Source: an uncultured Lachnospiraceae bacterium (GTDB taxonomy: Bacteria > Bacillota > Clostridia > Lachnospirales > Lachnospiraceae). Taken from it: a stretch of 58,251 nt of DNA. Location of the stretch: assembly GCA_910587765.1 (NCBI GenBank), contig CAJUNR010000030.1, positions 1 through 58,251 on the forward strand, written 5' to 3'. Positions 31,652 through 39,970 of this stretch are shown one piece after another; the stretch's first letter is position 1; every line of letters begins with the position of its first letter. A program made the position numbers and the translations under genes. Below the pieces are notes generated by a model that searched no databases, was not told where the DNA came from, and saw only the letters and a list, made by a program, of their open reading frames with translations.

Positions 31652-33250
31652 TCACCTCTCAATCATCTGAATCAAATCGTTTAACGTTTGATTGATGCTT
31701 TCATCAGAAGAAGTCAGGTCTTTCATCATGGATACAAATTCCCCCTGAGTCCGGTTGATTTCTTCCTCTGTCTGCTTCATATCTTTCAGAAGGGCATTCA
31801 GGTCTATTTCTTCCTCCTGCTCGAAATTATCCACATATCTGGGAATATTCAGATTGAAGTCATTTTTTTCAATATCCTCAAATTCCGCAAGAAAGGACTC
31901 TTTTTCCACGGTTTCCCGCCTGTTGTACAATTCTATGACAGAATCAATATGCTCGTCCGTCATCGCGTTCTGCTTTTTCCCTTTTTCAAATTTTCGGGAT
32001 GCGTCTATAAACAATACATCCCGTCCGTCCCTGTGCTTTTTCAGCACGATAATACAGGTGGGAATGGACGTGTTGTAGAATAAATTCGCCGGAAGCCCGA
32101 TCACCGCATAGATATTTCCGGCCCGAAGCAGTTTTTCCCTTATCTTCCCTTCCGCCGCACCCCGGAACAAAACCCCGTGGGGCAGTACGATAGCCATCGT
32201 TCCGCTGCTTTTCAGGTGGTACAGGCCATGCAGCAGAAACGCATAATCGGCTTTCGACTTTGGCGCCAGCACGCCGTAATCGCTGAACCTCTCATCCTGA
32301 AGAAATCCGGCGGCTGCGCTCCATTTTGCCGAGTACGGCGGATTCATGAGCACCATATTAAAATCGGTTTCCTCATCCGTAGGCCAGTCCCCGTCGAGGG
32401 TATCGCCGTTGTGGAGCTTCTGGTTCTCTGGCACGATGCCGTGCAGGAACATATTCATTCTTGCGAGATTATAGGTGGAGGTCATCAGTTCCTGTCCATA
32501 ATATTTAATATAGTCTGGCTCTGCGGCGTATCTCCTGGCATTCAGCAGCAGGGAACCGGAACCCATGCAGGGGTCATACACCGACAGCCCCCGCTTTTCC
32601 TCCTGCCCTGCAATCGCAATCCTGGTCAGGATTTTCGATACTGCCTGGGGCGTGTAAAATTCCCCCGCCTTCTTGCCCGTTTCAGAGGCAAACTGCCCGA
32701 TTAAATATTCATAGGCATTTCCAAGAACATCCGAATCCGTATTCAGAAGGTCCGCCCTGTCAATTTCCCGGATCAAGCCCGATATGGTATCGCTCTGTTT
32801 CTGATCCCCTGTTCCAAGACGATTGGAATACAAGTCAATATCGGTAAACAGATCCGCAAACAACGGATCGCTCTGCTCAATGTTGTTAAAGGCTTTCTGA
32901 AGCTGCTCACGGCTGAACGCGTTATTCCTGGCCGCATCCGCAAAGCAAGTGTAGGTCAGATCCGGCTCAATGACATAATGGCACTCCTCCCTGACCTGTT
33001 CTTTCAGTTCTTCCGCGCTCTCATCGGCAAGCGCTTCCCGGTACGCCTCCAACGCCGCTTTTAAATTTTGCGGCCTTTCATCATAAATCAAATCATACAC
33101 CTTGATCAGAAATGAATCCGACAGGTATTTGTAAAATACAATGCCCAGCAGATAATCCTTATACTCATTTGCATCCATTTTGGAACGCAGGATATCCGCA
33201 CCGCTCCACAGCACACGGATCAAGTCCCTGCTGTTTTCCAATTCCGCCAT
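31652..33250 (-). CDS. hsdM: Type I DNA methyltransferase, M subunit
   Basis: A 532-residue adenine-N6 methyltransferase. ATG 33250 follows GGAGGGATTGAG. The frame upstream of it has no binding site. The helical N-terminal domain (LWSGADILRSKMDANEYKDY) is followed by the SAM-binding motif DPCMGSGSLLL and catalytic NPPY (MVLMNPPYSAKW). Its C-terminal helices (DLNALLKDMKQTEEEINRTQ) contact HsdS. It is the first gene of the hsd locus behind a good promoter. Confidence 0.96.
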   Translation of the reverse strand: MAELENSRDLIRVLWSGADILRSKMDANEYKDYLLGIVFYKYLSDSFLIKVYDLIYDERPQNLKAALEAYREALADESAEELKEQVREECHYVIEPDLTYTCFADAARNNAFSREQLQKAFNNIEQSDPLFADLFTDIDLYSNRLGTGDQKQSDTISGLIREIDRADLLNTDSDVLGNAYEYLIGQFASETGKKAGEFYTPQAVSKILTRIAIAGQEEKRGLSVYDPCMGSGSLLLNARRYAAEPDYIKYYGQELMTSTYNLARMNMFLHGIVPENQKLHNGDTLDGDWPTDEETDFNMVLMNPPYSAKWSAAAGFLQDERFSDYGVLAPKSKADYAFLLHGLYHLKSSGTMAIVLPHGVLFRGAAEGKIREKLLRAGNIYAVIGLPANLFYNTSIPTCIIVLKKHRDGRDVLFIDASRKFEKGKKQNAMTDEHIDSVIELYNRRETVEKESFLAEFEDIEKNDFNLNIPRYVDNFEQEEEIDLNALLKDMKQTEEEINRTQGEFVSMMKDLTSSDESINQTLNDLIQMIER

Positions 33251-33339
33251 CTCAATCCCTCCATTATTGCCTTTCAATTTCCACTATGTCATCCATTCCG
33301 CAGTTCCGTCTATTACGGTTAATTTCAGTGACCGGATAA

Positions 33340-33368
33340 ATTATAGCATATGCCTGTCCAAACAACAA
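33340..33368 (-). promoter_or_regulatory. hsd operon promoter
   Basis: Minus-strand TTGTTG (33368-33363), 17-base spacer, TGC-extended perfect TATAAT (33345-33340), about 90 bases upstream of hsdM. Confidence 0.6.
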
Positions 33369-33411
33369 TTATAGATTGCTTGAGAAAGATGGAACGGCAT
33401 TCTCTGTTTTC

Positions 33412-33460
33412 AAAAAAAATTGGGAGTGAAATCTGTTTTGTTGATTTCATCCCAATTTTT
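33412..33460 (-). terminator. Intrinsic terminator of the FtsW-like/PadR unit
   Basis: A long stem (AAAAATTGGGATGAAATC against GATTTCACTCCCAATTTTT, one mismatch) is followed on the minus strand by eight T residues. It ends the leftward unit whose last gene stops at 33503 and separates it from the hsd promoter. Confidence 0.85.
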
Positions 33461-33502
33461 CCGTGCTTTCATATGCTCTTGAAATAACGCCGGATCGTTT
33501 CC

Positions 33503-34849
33503 TCAATCCACCTTGCGGGATAATTCCCGCGTCCGGTCCGGCAGAATATTTTTATACCGGTACACGCTGAGCACCACCCCCAGCAGCACATAGGAAACCA
33601 TAATTCCGGTTCCTCCGAGCGAGAAGAAGGGCAGAATCACCGCGGTCGGCGGAAGCAGCCCCAGATTCATCCCGATGCTCATTCCCGCCTGGAACAGATA
33701 CACGATCCCGCAGCTCATGCCGAGAATCATCCCCAGTTGATTCTTCTGCCCGAAAGAAATGCGGAAGATTTTCAGGATCAGGAAAAACACCAGGGCCGCC
33801 GCCAGCACGCCCGCCAGCAGCCCGTAGACGCTGATCAGGGAGACAAAGATATAGTCGCTGTTAAACCCCGGAAGCTTCGTAAGTTCTGTAATGTTTCCGG
33901 CATCTGCGCCCAGCATTCTGCTGCCGGCCAGAACCCGCCGCATCTGAATTGTCAGATAATCGCCGTCCGCGGAATTGGTCAAAAAGGCCCGAATCCGCGC
34001 GGTCTGATAAGTAGCCAGATATCCCAGCACGCTCGCTCCGAGGAAAAGCAGCGGCGGCGCGGCCAGCAGCACTCCCAGAACGGCCAGCGCTCCCGTCCTG
34101 TGAACCCGGTACCAGCCTTTATGAACCGCCACCGCGGTCAGCGTCACAAAGGATATCCAGAGGATCACTCCCTGAGAAAATGCCGGAACCCGGAAGGCAA
34201 ACCACGTGGGGATAAGCGCCCACAGGAGAATCTTCCCCATTCCCTTATACCCCTCTCCCCGGTAGGAATAAAGGAGTCCGCCAAAGAGCGGCACATACAG
34301 AACCATCAGCGCCGGCAGGAAGAAAAAGACGCTCCCGATCCGGATATAGCTCATGGCGCCGTTGATCCAGATGCCGCAAAACGATTTTCCGGCCAGCAGA
34401 AAGACCAGAAACGCCGCCGCTGCCGGTTTCGCAAAACGGGAGAGAATGCTGTAATCCAGACGGTAGACGGCCAGCATCGCCGCGTACCCCAGCGCGGTAT
34501 ACAGGATGTGGCGCCTCAGATATCCGTATCCGGCCGCCGGCATCTCCTGTGTATAAGCGCCCAGCGCCGCATGGAGCGCGATGCTCACAAGACTGATGAC
34601 TCCCACCAGCACCAGAAGTCCCACGCAGATCTGCGGTCTGTGAATCCGGTCCAGCGACACGCCGGTCTCCACCGGATCCCCCATATCCCGAACCGCCTTT
34701 TCCATGGCCTCGTCCTCGAACATTCCTTCCGCCTCGTACGCTTCCGCCTGATCGAGGATGTGGTCCCTGAGCTCTCCGCTGATCTGTTCCCGCACTCTCG
34801 TACAGCGGATCTGTTCGGTCACCGTACACAGATATTCTTCCATCCGCAT
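33503..34849 (-). CDS. FtsW/RodA/SpoVE-family protein with N-terminal HAAS-like domain
   Basis: A 448-residue SEDS-family membrane protein. Its ATG overlaps the padR stop as TGATG, with GGAGGTGGTCTG upstream. Residues 1-65 form a soluble charged helical domain (YLCTVTEQIRCTRVREQISG, then MEKAVRDMGDPVETG) of the type that precedes membrane proteins in PadR-linked operons. The rest has about ten membrane helices, with SEDS-like GMNLGLLPPTAVILPFFSLGG near the C-terminus. SEDS proteins polymerise peptidoglycan. This PadR-controlled version may act under stress or during sporulation. Confidence 0.9.
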   Translation of the reverse strand: MRMEEYLCTVTEQIRCTRVREQISGELRDHILDQAEAYEAEGMFEDEAMEKAVRDMGDPVETGVSLDRIHRPQICVGLLVLVGVISLVSIALHAALGAYTQEMPAAGYGYLRRHILYTALGYAAMLAVYRLDYSILSRFAKPAAAAFLVFLLAGKSFCGIWINGAMSYIRIGSVFFFLPALMVLYVPLFGGLLYSYRGEGYKGMGKILLWALIPTWFAFRVPAFSQGVILWISFVTLTAVAVHKGWYRVHRTGALAVLGVLLAAPPLLFLGASVLGYLATYQTARIRAFLTNSADGDYLTIQMRRVLAGSRMLGADAGNITELTKLPGFNSDYIFVSLISVYGLLAGVLAAALVFFLILKIFRISFGQKNQLGMILGMSCGIVYLFQAGMSIGMNLGLLPPTAVILPFFSLGGTGIMVSYVLLGVVLSVYRYKNILPDRTRELSRKVD

Positions 34850-35181
34850 CAGACCACCTCCAGTGCCAGCACGCTCATCACCGCTCTGGAATATTCTTTC
34901 CACTGGGACTTTTTCTCCTCCAGATGCCGCCGTCCGTCCTTCGTAATTTGATAATACTTCCGCACCTTTCCCAATACCTCCTGCTCATAGGACAGAAGAT
35001 AGCGCTTATCCTCCAGACTGTGAAGCAGCGGATACAGAGTTCCCGCCTTCAGTTCAAACACATTTTCCGAACGTCTGCGCAGGGTGTCGATCATCTCGTA
35101 ACCGTACATGTCTTTTTCCGAGAGCAGTTTTAAAATCATCATTGCCATGCTTCCGGAAATCAAAGCTTTGTCAATCGCCAT
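34849..35181 (-). CDS. PadR-family transcriptional regulator
   Basis: A 110-residue winged-helix repressor: ISGSMAMMILKLLSEKDMYG, YEMIDTLRRRS, then KAGTLYPLLHSLEDKRYL, with a C-terminal dimerisation helix. It is coupled by a one-base overlap to the FtsW-like gene. The promoter is embedded in an AT-rich palindrome (35208-35253), which suggests autorepression. Confidence 0.93.
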   Translation of the reverse strand: MAIDKALISGSMAMMILKLLSEKDMYGYEMIDTLRRRSENVFELKAGTLYPLLHSLEDKRYLLSYEQEVLGKVRKYYQITKDGRRHLEEKKSQWKEYSRAVMSVLALEVV

Positions 35182-35207
35182 ACCGTTCCTCCTTGTATAG
35201 ATTCTCT

Positions 35208-35253
35208 ATATATAGATTAACTATATACTATATCGAATATCTATATATGTCAA
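35208..35253 (-). promoter_or_regulatory. padR promoter within an inverted-repeat operator
   Basis: Minus-strand TTGACA (35253-35248), 17-base spacer and TAGTAT (35230-35225). Perfect 10-base arms ATATATAGAT (35208-35217) and ATCTATATAT (35239-35248) flank the -10 and touch the -35. This is a natural site for PadR binding and self-control. Confidence 0.6.
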
Positions 35254-35261
35254 GAACTTTT

Positions 35262-35291
35262 TTGCAAATCCGCCCTGTCCTGTGGTAAAAT
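35262..35291 (+). promoter_or_regulatory. Promoter of the DUF2284 gene
   Basis: TTGCAA (35262-35267), 18-base spacer, TAAAAT (35286-35291). It lies next to the divergent padR promoter, so PadR could also affect it. Confidence 0.5.
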
Positions 35292-35330
35292 AGAACCATT
35301 GAAAACCAACAGAAAGGATGAATTATTAGA

Positions 35331-35906
35331 ATGAAAGAAGGAAACATGACCGGAAAAGAACTGATTGAACTGGCGCTGGAACTCGGCTTTGCCGACGCGG
35401 CGCTCATAGACACAGCGGATCTGGTGTTTGTCCCGGCGTTCCGCTCTCTGTGCGAAGAAAATGAATGCGGAAAATACGGCGCCAATTACGCCTGTCCGCC
35501 GGACTGCGGAACTACCGAAGAGATGAAGGCGAAAGTCCTGCGCTGGAAGCAGGCCCTTGTCATGCAGAGCATGTGGGACGTGGAAGACCCCCTGGACAGC
35601 GCGCAGATCAAACCGGTCAAGGCAAAGCACAACCAGCTTACCCGCCGTCTGATCGATCAGGCAGGCCGGCCGGGACTGATGATCGGCGCGAGCGGCTGCA
35701 GTCTCTGCACTCCCTGCGCCGTCACTGAGGGAAAGCCCTGCCGCTTCCCGGAGCTTCAGTATTCCTGCATGTCCGCTTACTGCATTTTTGTCAAAGAAAT
35801 GGCCGAGCGCTGCCATATGGACTACGACTGCGCGCCCGGCATCACGACCTTCTTCAGCATGTACTGCTTTGATGAGCGCACGGTTCCGCTCTCTCAAGCG
35901 CGGTGA
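35331..35906 (+). CDS. DUF2284 cysteine-rich metal-binding protein
   Basis: A 191-residue soluble protein with many cysteines in the family pattern: CEENECGKYGANYACPPDCG near residue 45, SGCSLCTPCAVTEGKPCRFP near 125, and later Cys residues. This suggests an iron-sulfur or zinc site. ATG 35331 lies 12 bases after AAAGGA, whereas ATG 35346 follows GAAGGAAAC, so the start is uncertain by five residues. It is convergent with the MATE gene, overlapping it by 53 bases. The biochemical function of the family is not established. Confidence 0.85.
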   Translation: MKEGNMTGKELIELALELGFADAALIDTADLVFVPAFRSLCEENECGKYGANYACPPDCGTTEEMKAKVLRWKQALVMQSMWDVEDPLDSAQIKPVKAKHNQLTRRLIDQAGRPGLMIGASGCSLCTPCAVTEGKPCRFPELQYSCMSAYCIFVKEMAERCHMDYDCAPGITTFFSMYCFDERTVPLSQAR

Positions 35907-37266
35907 TCTGCCGCATCTCAAGAGCAATCATGCCGATGGCCGCCGCTCCGGCCGTCAGATCCGCAATGGGACCCGCATACATGATTCCGTCGATTCCCAT
36001 GAACATCGGGAAGATCACGATCAGCGGCAGCAGAAACAGAATCTGCCTCGTCAGAGAGAGGAAGATGCCCTTAACCGGCTTACCGATGGCGGTAAAAAAC
36101 GTGGACGTCACCGGCTGTATCCCGTTCAGGAACGTCGCAAACAGGAAGATCCGGAAGTATCTGACGGCAAACAGAAAATATTCTTCCGAGCCGTCGCCGA
36201 AGATGGCGATAATCCGGTGCGGAAACAGTTGAAACAGGAAGAACGCCAGCATGGAGATGGTCAGCGCATAGCGCACCGTCCGGAAATAGACCTGCTTCAC
36301 CCGCTCGTATTTTTTCGCCCCGTAATTGTATCCGGCAATCGGCTGCAGTCCCTGCGCCAGTCCGATCACAACGGAAAAATAGAGCATCGCCACCTTGGAG
36401 ATGATGCCCGCGCAGGCCAAAGGGACGGATTCCCCGTAGACGGAGCGCGCACCGTAATAAGTCAGCGAATTGTTCAGTACGATCTGTACGATCATCATCG
36501 CAATCTGGTTAAAGAACGAGGACAGCCCCAGGGACATGACCGGAACCGCATACTCCGCCCGGATTCTCAGGTGGTGCTTTTCCAGCGTCACGGTCCTGCA
36601 GTGCAGCATATAGCGAAAGATCATGCCTGCCGCCGCGATCTGCCCGATAATCGTCGCCAGCGCCGCGCCCGCCATCCCCATCCCGAATCCGAAGATAAAC
36701 AGCGGGTCCAGAACCGTGTTGATGAGCGCGCCGGTCAGGTTGCAGAGCATGGAATACCTGGGCGTCCCGTCCGCCCGGACCAGATGGGCGCCTCCGTTGG
36801 AATAGATCAGAAACGGAAATCCCAACGACGTAATCCTCGTATATGTAACGGCATAGCCCAGCACACTGTCCGGAGAGCCGAAAAAGCGGAGCATCGGCAC
36901 CAGAAACGTCTGTGTCACGACGCACAGCAGCGTCCCCATCGAGAACAGCAGTACGGCCGCATTTCCCATATAATGAACCGCGTCCTCCTTCTGTCCGCGT
37001 CCAAGCGCCAGATTAAAGGAAGAGGCGCCGCCGATGCCGAACAGGAGCGAAATCGCCACGCAGGACGTCGTCAGCGGAAACGCCACATTGGTCGCCGCGT
37101 TCCCCAGTTCTCCGATACTCCGGCCGATAAAAAACTGGTCCACAATATTGTAAAGCGCGCCGACCAGCATGGCGACGATGCTGGGCACCGCAAACTGCCG
37201 GATCAACTGCTCCACAGGCAGGGTACCCAGTCTGTCCGCTCCGGAAACTTTGATCTTTTCTTCCAT
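35854..37266 (-). CDS. MATE-family efflux transporter
   Basis: A 470-residue membrane protein with twelve hydrophobic segments in two similar halves and MATE marks (PSIVAMLVGALYNIVDQFFI, then GLAQGLQPIAGYNYGAKKYE). It is a cation-coupled exporter of drugs or metabolites. The substrate cannot be predicted. The short upstream gene (37274) ends seven bases before it, so they share a transcript. The 3' end overlaps the convergent DUF2284 gene. Confidence 0.94.
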   Translation of the reverse strand: MEEKIKVSGADRLGTLPVEQLIRQFAVPSIVAMLVGALYNIVDQFFIGRSIGELGNAATNVAFPLTTSCVAISLLFGIGGASSFNLALGRGQKEDAVHYMGNAAVLLFSMGTLLCVVTQTFLVPMLRFFGSPDSVLGYAVTYTRITSLGFPFLIYSNGGAHLVRADGTPRYSMLCNLTGALINTVLDPLFIFGFGMGMAGAALATIIGQIAAAGMIFRYMLHCRTVTLEKHHLRIRAEYAVPVMSLGLSSFFNQIAMMIVQIVLNNSLTYYGARSVYGESVPLACAGIISKVAMLYFSVVIGLAQGLQPIAGYNYGAKKYERVKQVYFRTVRYALTISMLAFFLFQLFPHRIIAIFGDGSEEYFLFAVRYFRIFLFATFLNGIQPVTSTFFTAIGKPVKGIFLSLTRQILFLLPLIVIFPMFMGIDGIMYAGPIADLTAGAAAIGMIALEMRQITALERAEPCAHQSSTC

Positions 37267-37273
37267 CCTGTCC

Positions 37274-37675
37274 TCACTTTCTCCTGATCTCGGGGAGAAA
37301 TTCTTCCGTATCCTGGCAGAAGACGCCTCCCGCCCTCTGAACCAGCCTTGCCATCAGCCGCCGGGCTTTCTTCTGATCCGTCTCCTGAAACGTCACCGTG
37401 CAGACCTGATCCGCCTGCTGCTTCTCCATATAAGAGCGGAGCGCTTCGTCCCGATACTCTTCCTCGAGAAACTCCAGATCGAGCGGTCCGCCTTCCGGCA
37501 GCCCGATTTCCAGTACCCCGGCTTCTTTCCAGAACTGTACGTCCTCCTCATCTTCCTGCAGCAGACAAGTATAAAGCCGCTCGAGAACCGGCCCGCCCGC
37601 CGACAGATACAGCCATTCCAGCCAGATCTGCGGTGTTTTTTTCTCCTTTGCCTTCTGTTTTCCTTCTTTTTTCAT
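37274..37675 (-). CDS. Hypothetical acidic protein upstream of the MATE gene
   Basis: A 133-residue protein with a Lys-rich N-terminal 14 residues and a helical, acidic remainder (EWLYLSAGGPVLERLYTCLL, then FLEEEYRDEALRSYMEKQ). There is no signal peptide. It is in one unit with the MATE gene and the upstream DUF1934 gene. I do not recognise it. Confidence 0.7.
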   Translation of the reverse strand: MKKEGKQKAKEKKTPQIWLEWLYLSAGGPVLERLYTCLLQEDEEDVQFWKEAGVLEIGLPEGGPLDLEFLEEEYRDEALRSYMEKQQADQVCTVTFQETDQKKARRLMARLVQRAGGVFCQDTEEFLPEIRRK

Positions 37676-37696
37676 AAGTTCCTCCGCATTTTCGCG

Positions 37697-38131
37697 CTAC
37701 AGCCGAAACGTATCTCTGGACTGTATCAGCACACGCACATCGCAGCTTGCGCACCGCACTCCGTTGACCTTCAGCTCATAGGACGCCTTCACTTCCATCC
37801 GGTCGTCTTCCGCAAGAACCTCCACCTTCGTCGTATAAGTATCCATAAGAAAGCTCCCGTAGGGAATCGCATAGGTGCTGCTCTGATGCTTCTCTTCCTC
37901 AAATACCATATTCACGGTAACCGGCCCCCGTTTCTGAAGCTCCAGCCGGTGTTCCTTCACCCGAATCCGGTTCCTGACCGGCTCCGCGATCCCTTCCAGC
38001 CGTTCCTCATAGAGAACATAGTGCGTCCCGTTCCGCTCATAGTATTCTCCGATGTGCACCATCTCGATGGTATCTTCTTCCCCATCGCTCATATGGAACC
38101 CGGATATCGTCACCATCACGTCTTTTGTCAT
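37697..38131 (-). CDS. DUF1934 family protein (YwiB-like)
   Basis: A 144-residue beta-barrel-like protein. Family marks are the N-terminal VMVTISGFH, the middle LYEERLEGIAEPVRNRIRV, and the C-terminal YELKVNGVRCASCDVRVLI. YwiB-type proteins resemble calycins. Their function is unclear. It is the first gene of the unit leading to the MATE gene. Confidence 0.85.
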   Translation of the reverse strand: MTKDVMVTISGFHMSDGEEDTIEMVHIGEYYERNGTHYVLYEERLEGIAEPVRNRIRVKEHRLELQKRGPVTVNMVFEEEKHQSSTYAIPYGSFLMDTYTTKVEVLAEDDRMEVKASYELKVNGVRCASCDVRVLIQSRDTFRL

Positions 38132-38191
38132 TGTCTGTCCGCTCTCTTTCGCACGTTCCTGTATTTATCCATTGTATCCGTTTTCTTCCGG

Positions 38192-38398
38192 TTATTCAAG
38201 TCCTTTCAGCCATTCAAAGCGCACTCTGACCGGAAGTTTGTCCGGATTGGGCAGTTCGCATGTGAGGCTCCACCAGGCGAGGCTTTCCACCGGCTCCGCC
38301 AACTGCGTCTCTTCGGTCCCGCTCTCCCAAAAGCACTCCGGCAGCACCGCACAAACCGCTGCTGCCGCCAGCAGAATGCAGATCCATATTCTTCTCAT
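38192..38398 (-). CDS. Small exported protein at the end of the ger operon
   Basis: A 68-residue product. ATG 38398 follows AGGGAAGAAATCA, and the longer frame is rejected. It has a hydrophobic N-terminal helix (RRIWICILLAAAAVCAVL), then an acidic, Trp-containing tail with CELPNPDKLPVRVRFEW. It starts 53 bases after the GerB-GerC fusion. It may be a small membrane or exported part of the germination system. Confidence 0.6.
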   Translation of the reverse strand: MRRIWICILLAAAAVCAVLPECFWESGTEETQLAEPVESLAWWSLTCELPNPDKLPVRVRFEWLKGLE

Positions 38399-38451
38399 TG
38401 ATTTCTTCCCTTCCGTTTCCGGCAGCGTGGTTCCTGCCGCCTTTATCCTCA

Positions 38452-39969
38452 TTATGGCCAGGATACGTACCCCTTATACCTTCCGTCTGCCGTAATCACA
38501 GAGATTCGGCACGATTCCCTGTTATACCAGGCATTCAGAAGCTGATGAACCGGCATCCCCTCCTCCGGCTGCTGCTCCTTCGACGCTTCCTCGCCCGCCG
38601 GCCCTTCCGTCACAAACAGAAGCGTCCCCCTGGAGTATGCCGCGTTTATCTGAATCTCCTCCAGAAGCCCGGGGAAATCATCCCGCTGCAGAATTTCTTC
38701 CGAAAAATAAAAATTTTTCAGGTGATTAAAGTCCATGTTTTTCTGGTTGTATTCCCGGTATGTCTCCTTCGCCCCTTCAATGGACATGCTCTCCGTCTCA
38801 AACGGCTCCTCGCCTTCCTCGCCGGAAGAGCCGAATCCGAACGTCAGATGCCAGGCTCCGCCCTCGCCCGGGTCCACTGCAACGGCCGTGACCAGGCTTA
38901 GCTGCTCCAGCTCCTGGGAACTGCAGCCGTTCAGCAGAAGGCAGAGGACAGCGCAGCCCGCCGCTGCCGCCCTTCTCCCTCCCGGCCGGTTCTTAGCCCA
39001 CTGAAACAGCAGCAGCACAATCTGCAGAGGCGTCAGGATCCGGTACAAAAGCCACTGTCCCCACTCCACACATTCCGGCAGACAGGCGGCGCCGAAAGCC
39101 AGGGCGACCGGCACCAGAAGCAGTCCCTTCCGCCTGCGGTCCGGCTCCTCGTCCATCAGCGGAGCGAACAGGCTGCTGCAGAGGAGGAAAAAGCCGATGA
39201 TCCAGCCGAAGACAAACAGCGCGTCCATCCTGCCGATGACGTTTCCCGGAAAATGCGCCAGCGTCATGGCGGAGGCAACCGGATAGACCAGCCCCGTATG
39301 TCCCGCATTCCCGTAAATGGCATGGGAAAACGCCGCAAAGCCGCACACCGCCGCCGCGCCCGTAAGCCAGATACCGCGGACGGTCCGGTGAAAATGCTCC
39401 TGGTCCCCGGTCCTTCCCCGCAGATGCCAGAGGCTCTGCGCCGCGCCCAGCCAGCAGAACAGTTCATAGCCCAGCGCCCACTGTCTCCGGCCGAAGGAAA
39501 AGCGAAGCCGCAGCAGCCGCCCTGCCTCCACTTCGCCGAACATCAGCAGCGACAGGAACAGGATCAGGAACAGAAAGAACGGAAAAAGCACCTCGCTGAC
39601 TCTGAGCCGGCATTCCAGTCCCTTATACATGTTGTAAAAGCAGAACAGGAAGAACCACAGAAGAATCACCCACAATCTGGTATCGGTCAGCAGAAAACTC
39701 TGCACCAGAAGACCGGTCAGGCGCGCCAGCATCGTCCCCAGAACCCAGTAGTTTACATAACACAGCCATTTGACGGCGCCGGAGGACGGGCGGGGCACGC
39801 ACGCCGCCCCCCACAGATACAGGCCGAGGAAAAGCAGCGCCAGCACAATGCTCCCAGGATTGTCCCGGTTCATGACAAGCGGCGGAAGAAGCGCTCCCAG
39901 ACTGATGAGCGCCGCCGCATAGTTCCGATACAACTGTCTGGAAGATATTTTATGATTTGCGGAAAACAT
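38452..39969 (-). CDS. Spore germination GerB-GerC fusion, GerC part truncated
   Basis: A 505-residue protein. Residues 1-330 are a GerB-type permease with about ten membrane helices. After RPGGRR comes a second hydrophobic run ending in a lipobox-like LLLNGC (about residue 348). The remaining 157 residues match only the N-terminal domain of GerC (LSLVTAVAVDPG, then FNHLKNFYFSEEIL and RGTLLFVTEG). The larger GerC C-terminal domain is missing. GerB and GerC are normally separate proteins. The start is one base after the gerA stop. An internal processing site, or a frame-joining sequence change, are alternatives. Confidence 0.85.
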   Translation of the reverse strand: MFSANHKISSRQLYRNYAAALISLGALLPPLVMNRDNPGSIVLALLFLGLYLWGAACVPRPSSGAVKWLCYVNYWVLGTMLARLTGLLVQSFLLTDTRLWVILLWFFLFCFYNMYKGLECRLRVSEVLFPFFLFLILFLSLLMFGEVEAGRLLRLRFSFGRRQWALGYELFCWLGAAQSLWHLRGRTGDQEHFHRTVRGIWLTGAAAVCGFAAFSHAIYGNAGHTGLVYPVASAMTLAHFPGNVIGRMDALFVFGWIIGFFLLCSSLFAPLMDEEPDRRRKGLLLVPVALAFGAACLPECVEWGQWLLYRILTPLQIVLLLFQWAKNRPGGRRAAAAGCAVLCLLLNGCSSQELEQLSLVTAVAVDPGEGGAWHLTFGFGSSGEEGEEPFETESMSIEGAKETYREYNQKNMDFNHLKNFYFSEEILQRDDFPGLLEEIQINAAYSRGTLLFVTEGPAGEEASKEQQPEEGMPVHQLLNAWYNRESCRISVITADGRYKGYVSWP

Positions 39970-39970
39970 C

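Noticed and set aside
28267..31655. Invertible hsdS shufflon run by a recombinase
   Set aside because: All shared arms are in direct, not inverted, orientation, and no site-specific recombinase gene lies in or next to the locus. Homologous exchange is more likely.
35788..37287. 499-codon plus-strand frame opposite the MATE gene
   Set aside because: Low-complexity Arg/His/Gln-rich product, exactly antisense to a clear MATE transporter, a known artefact of GC-rich codon use.
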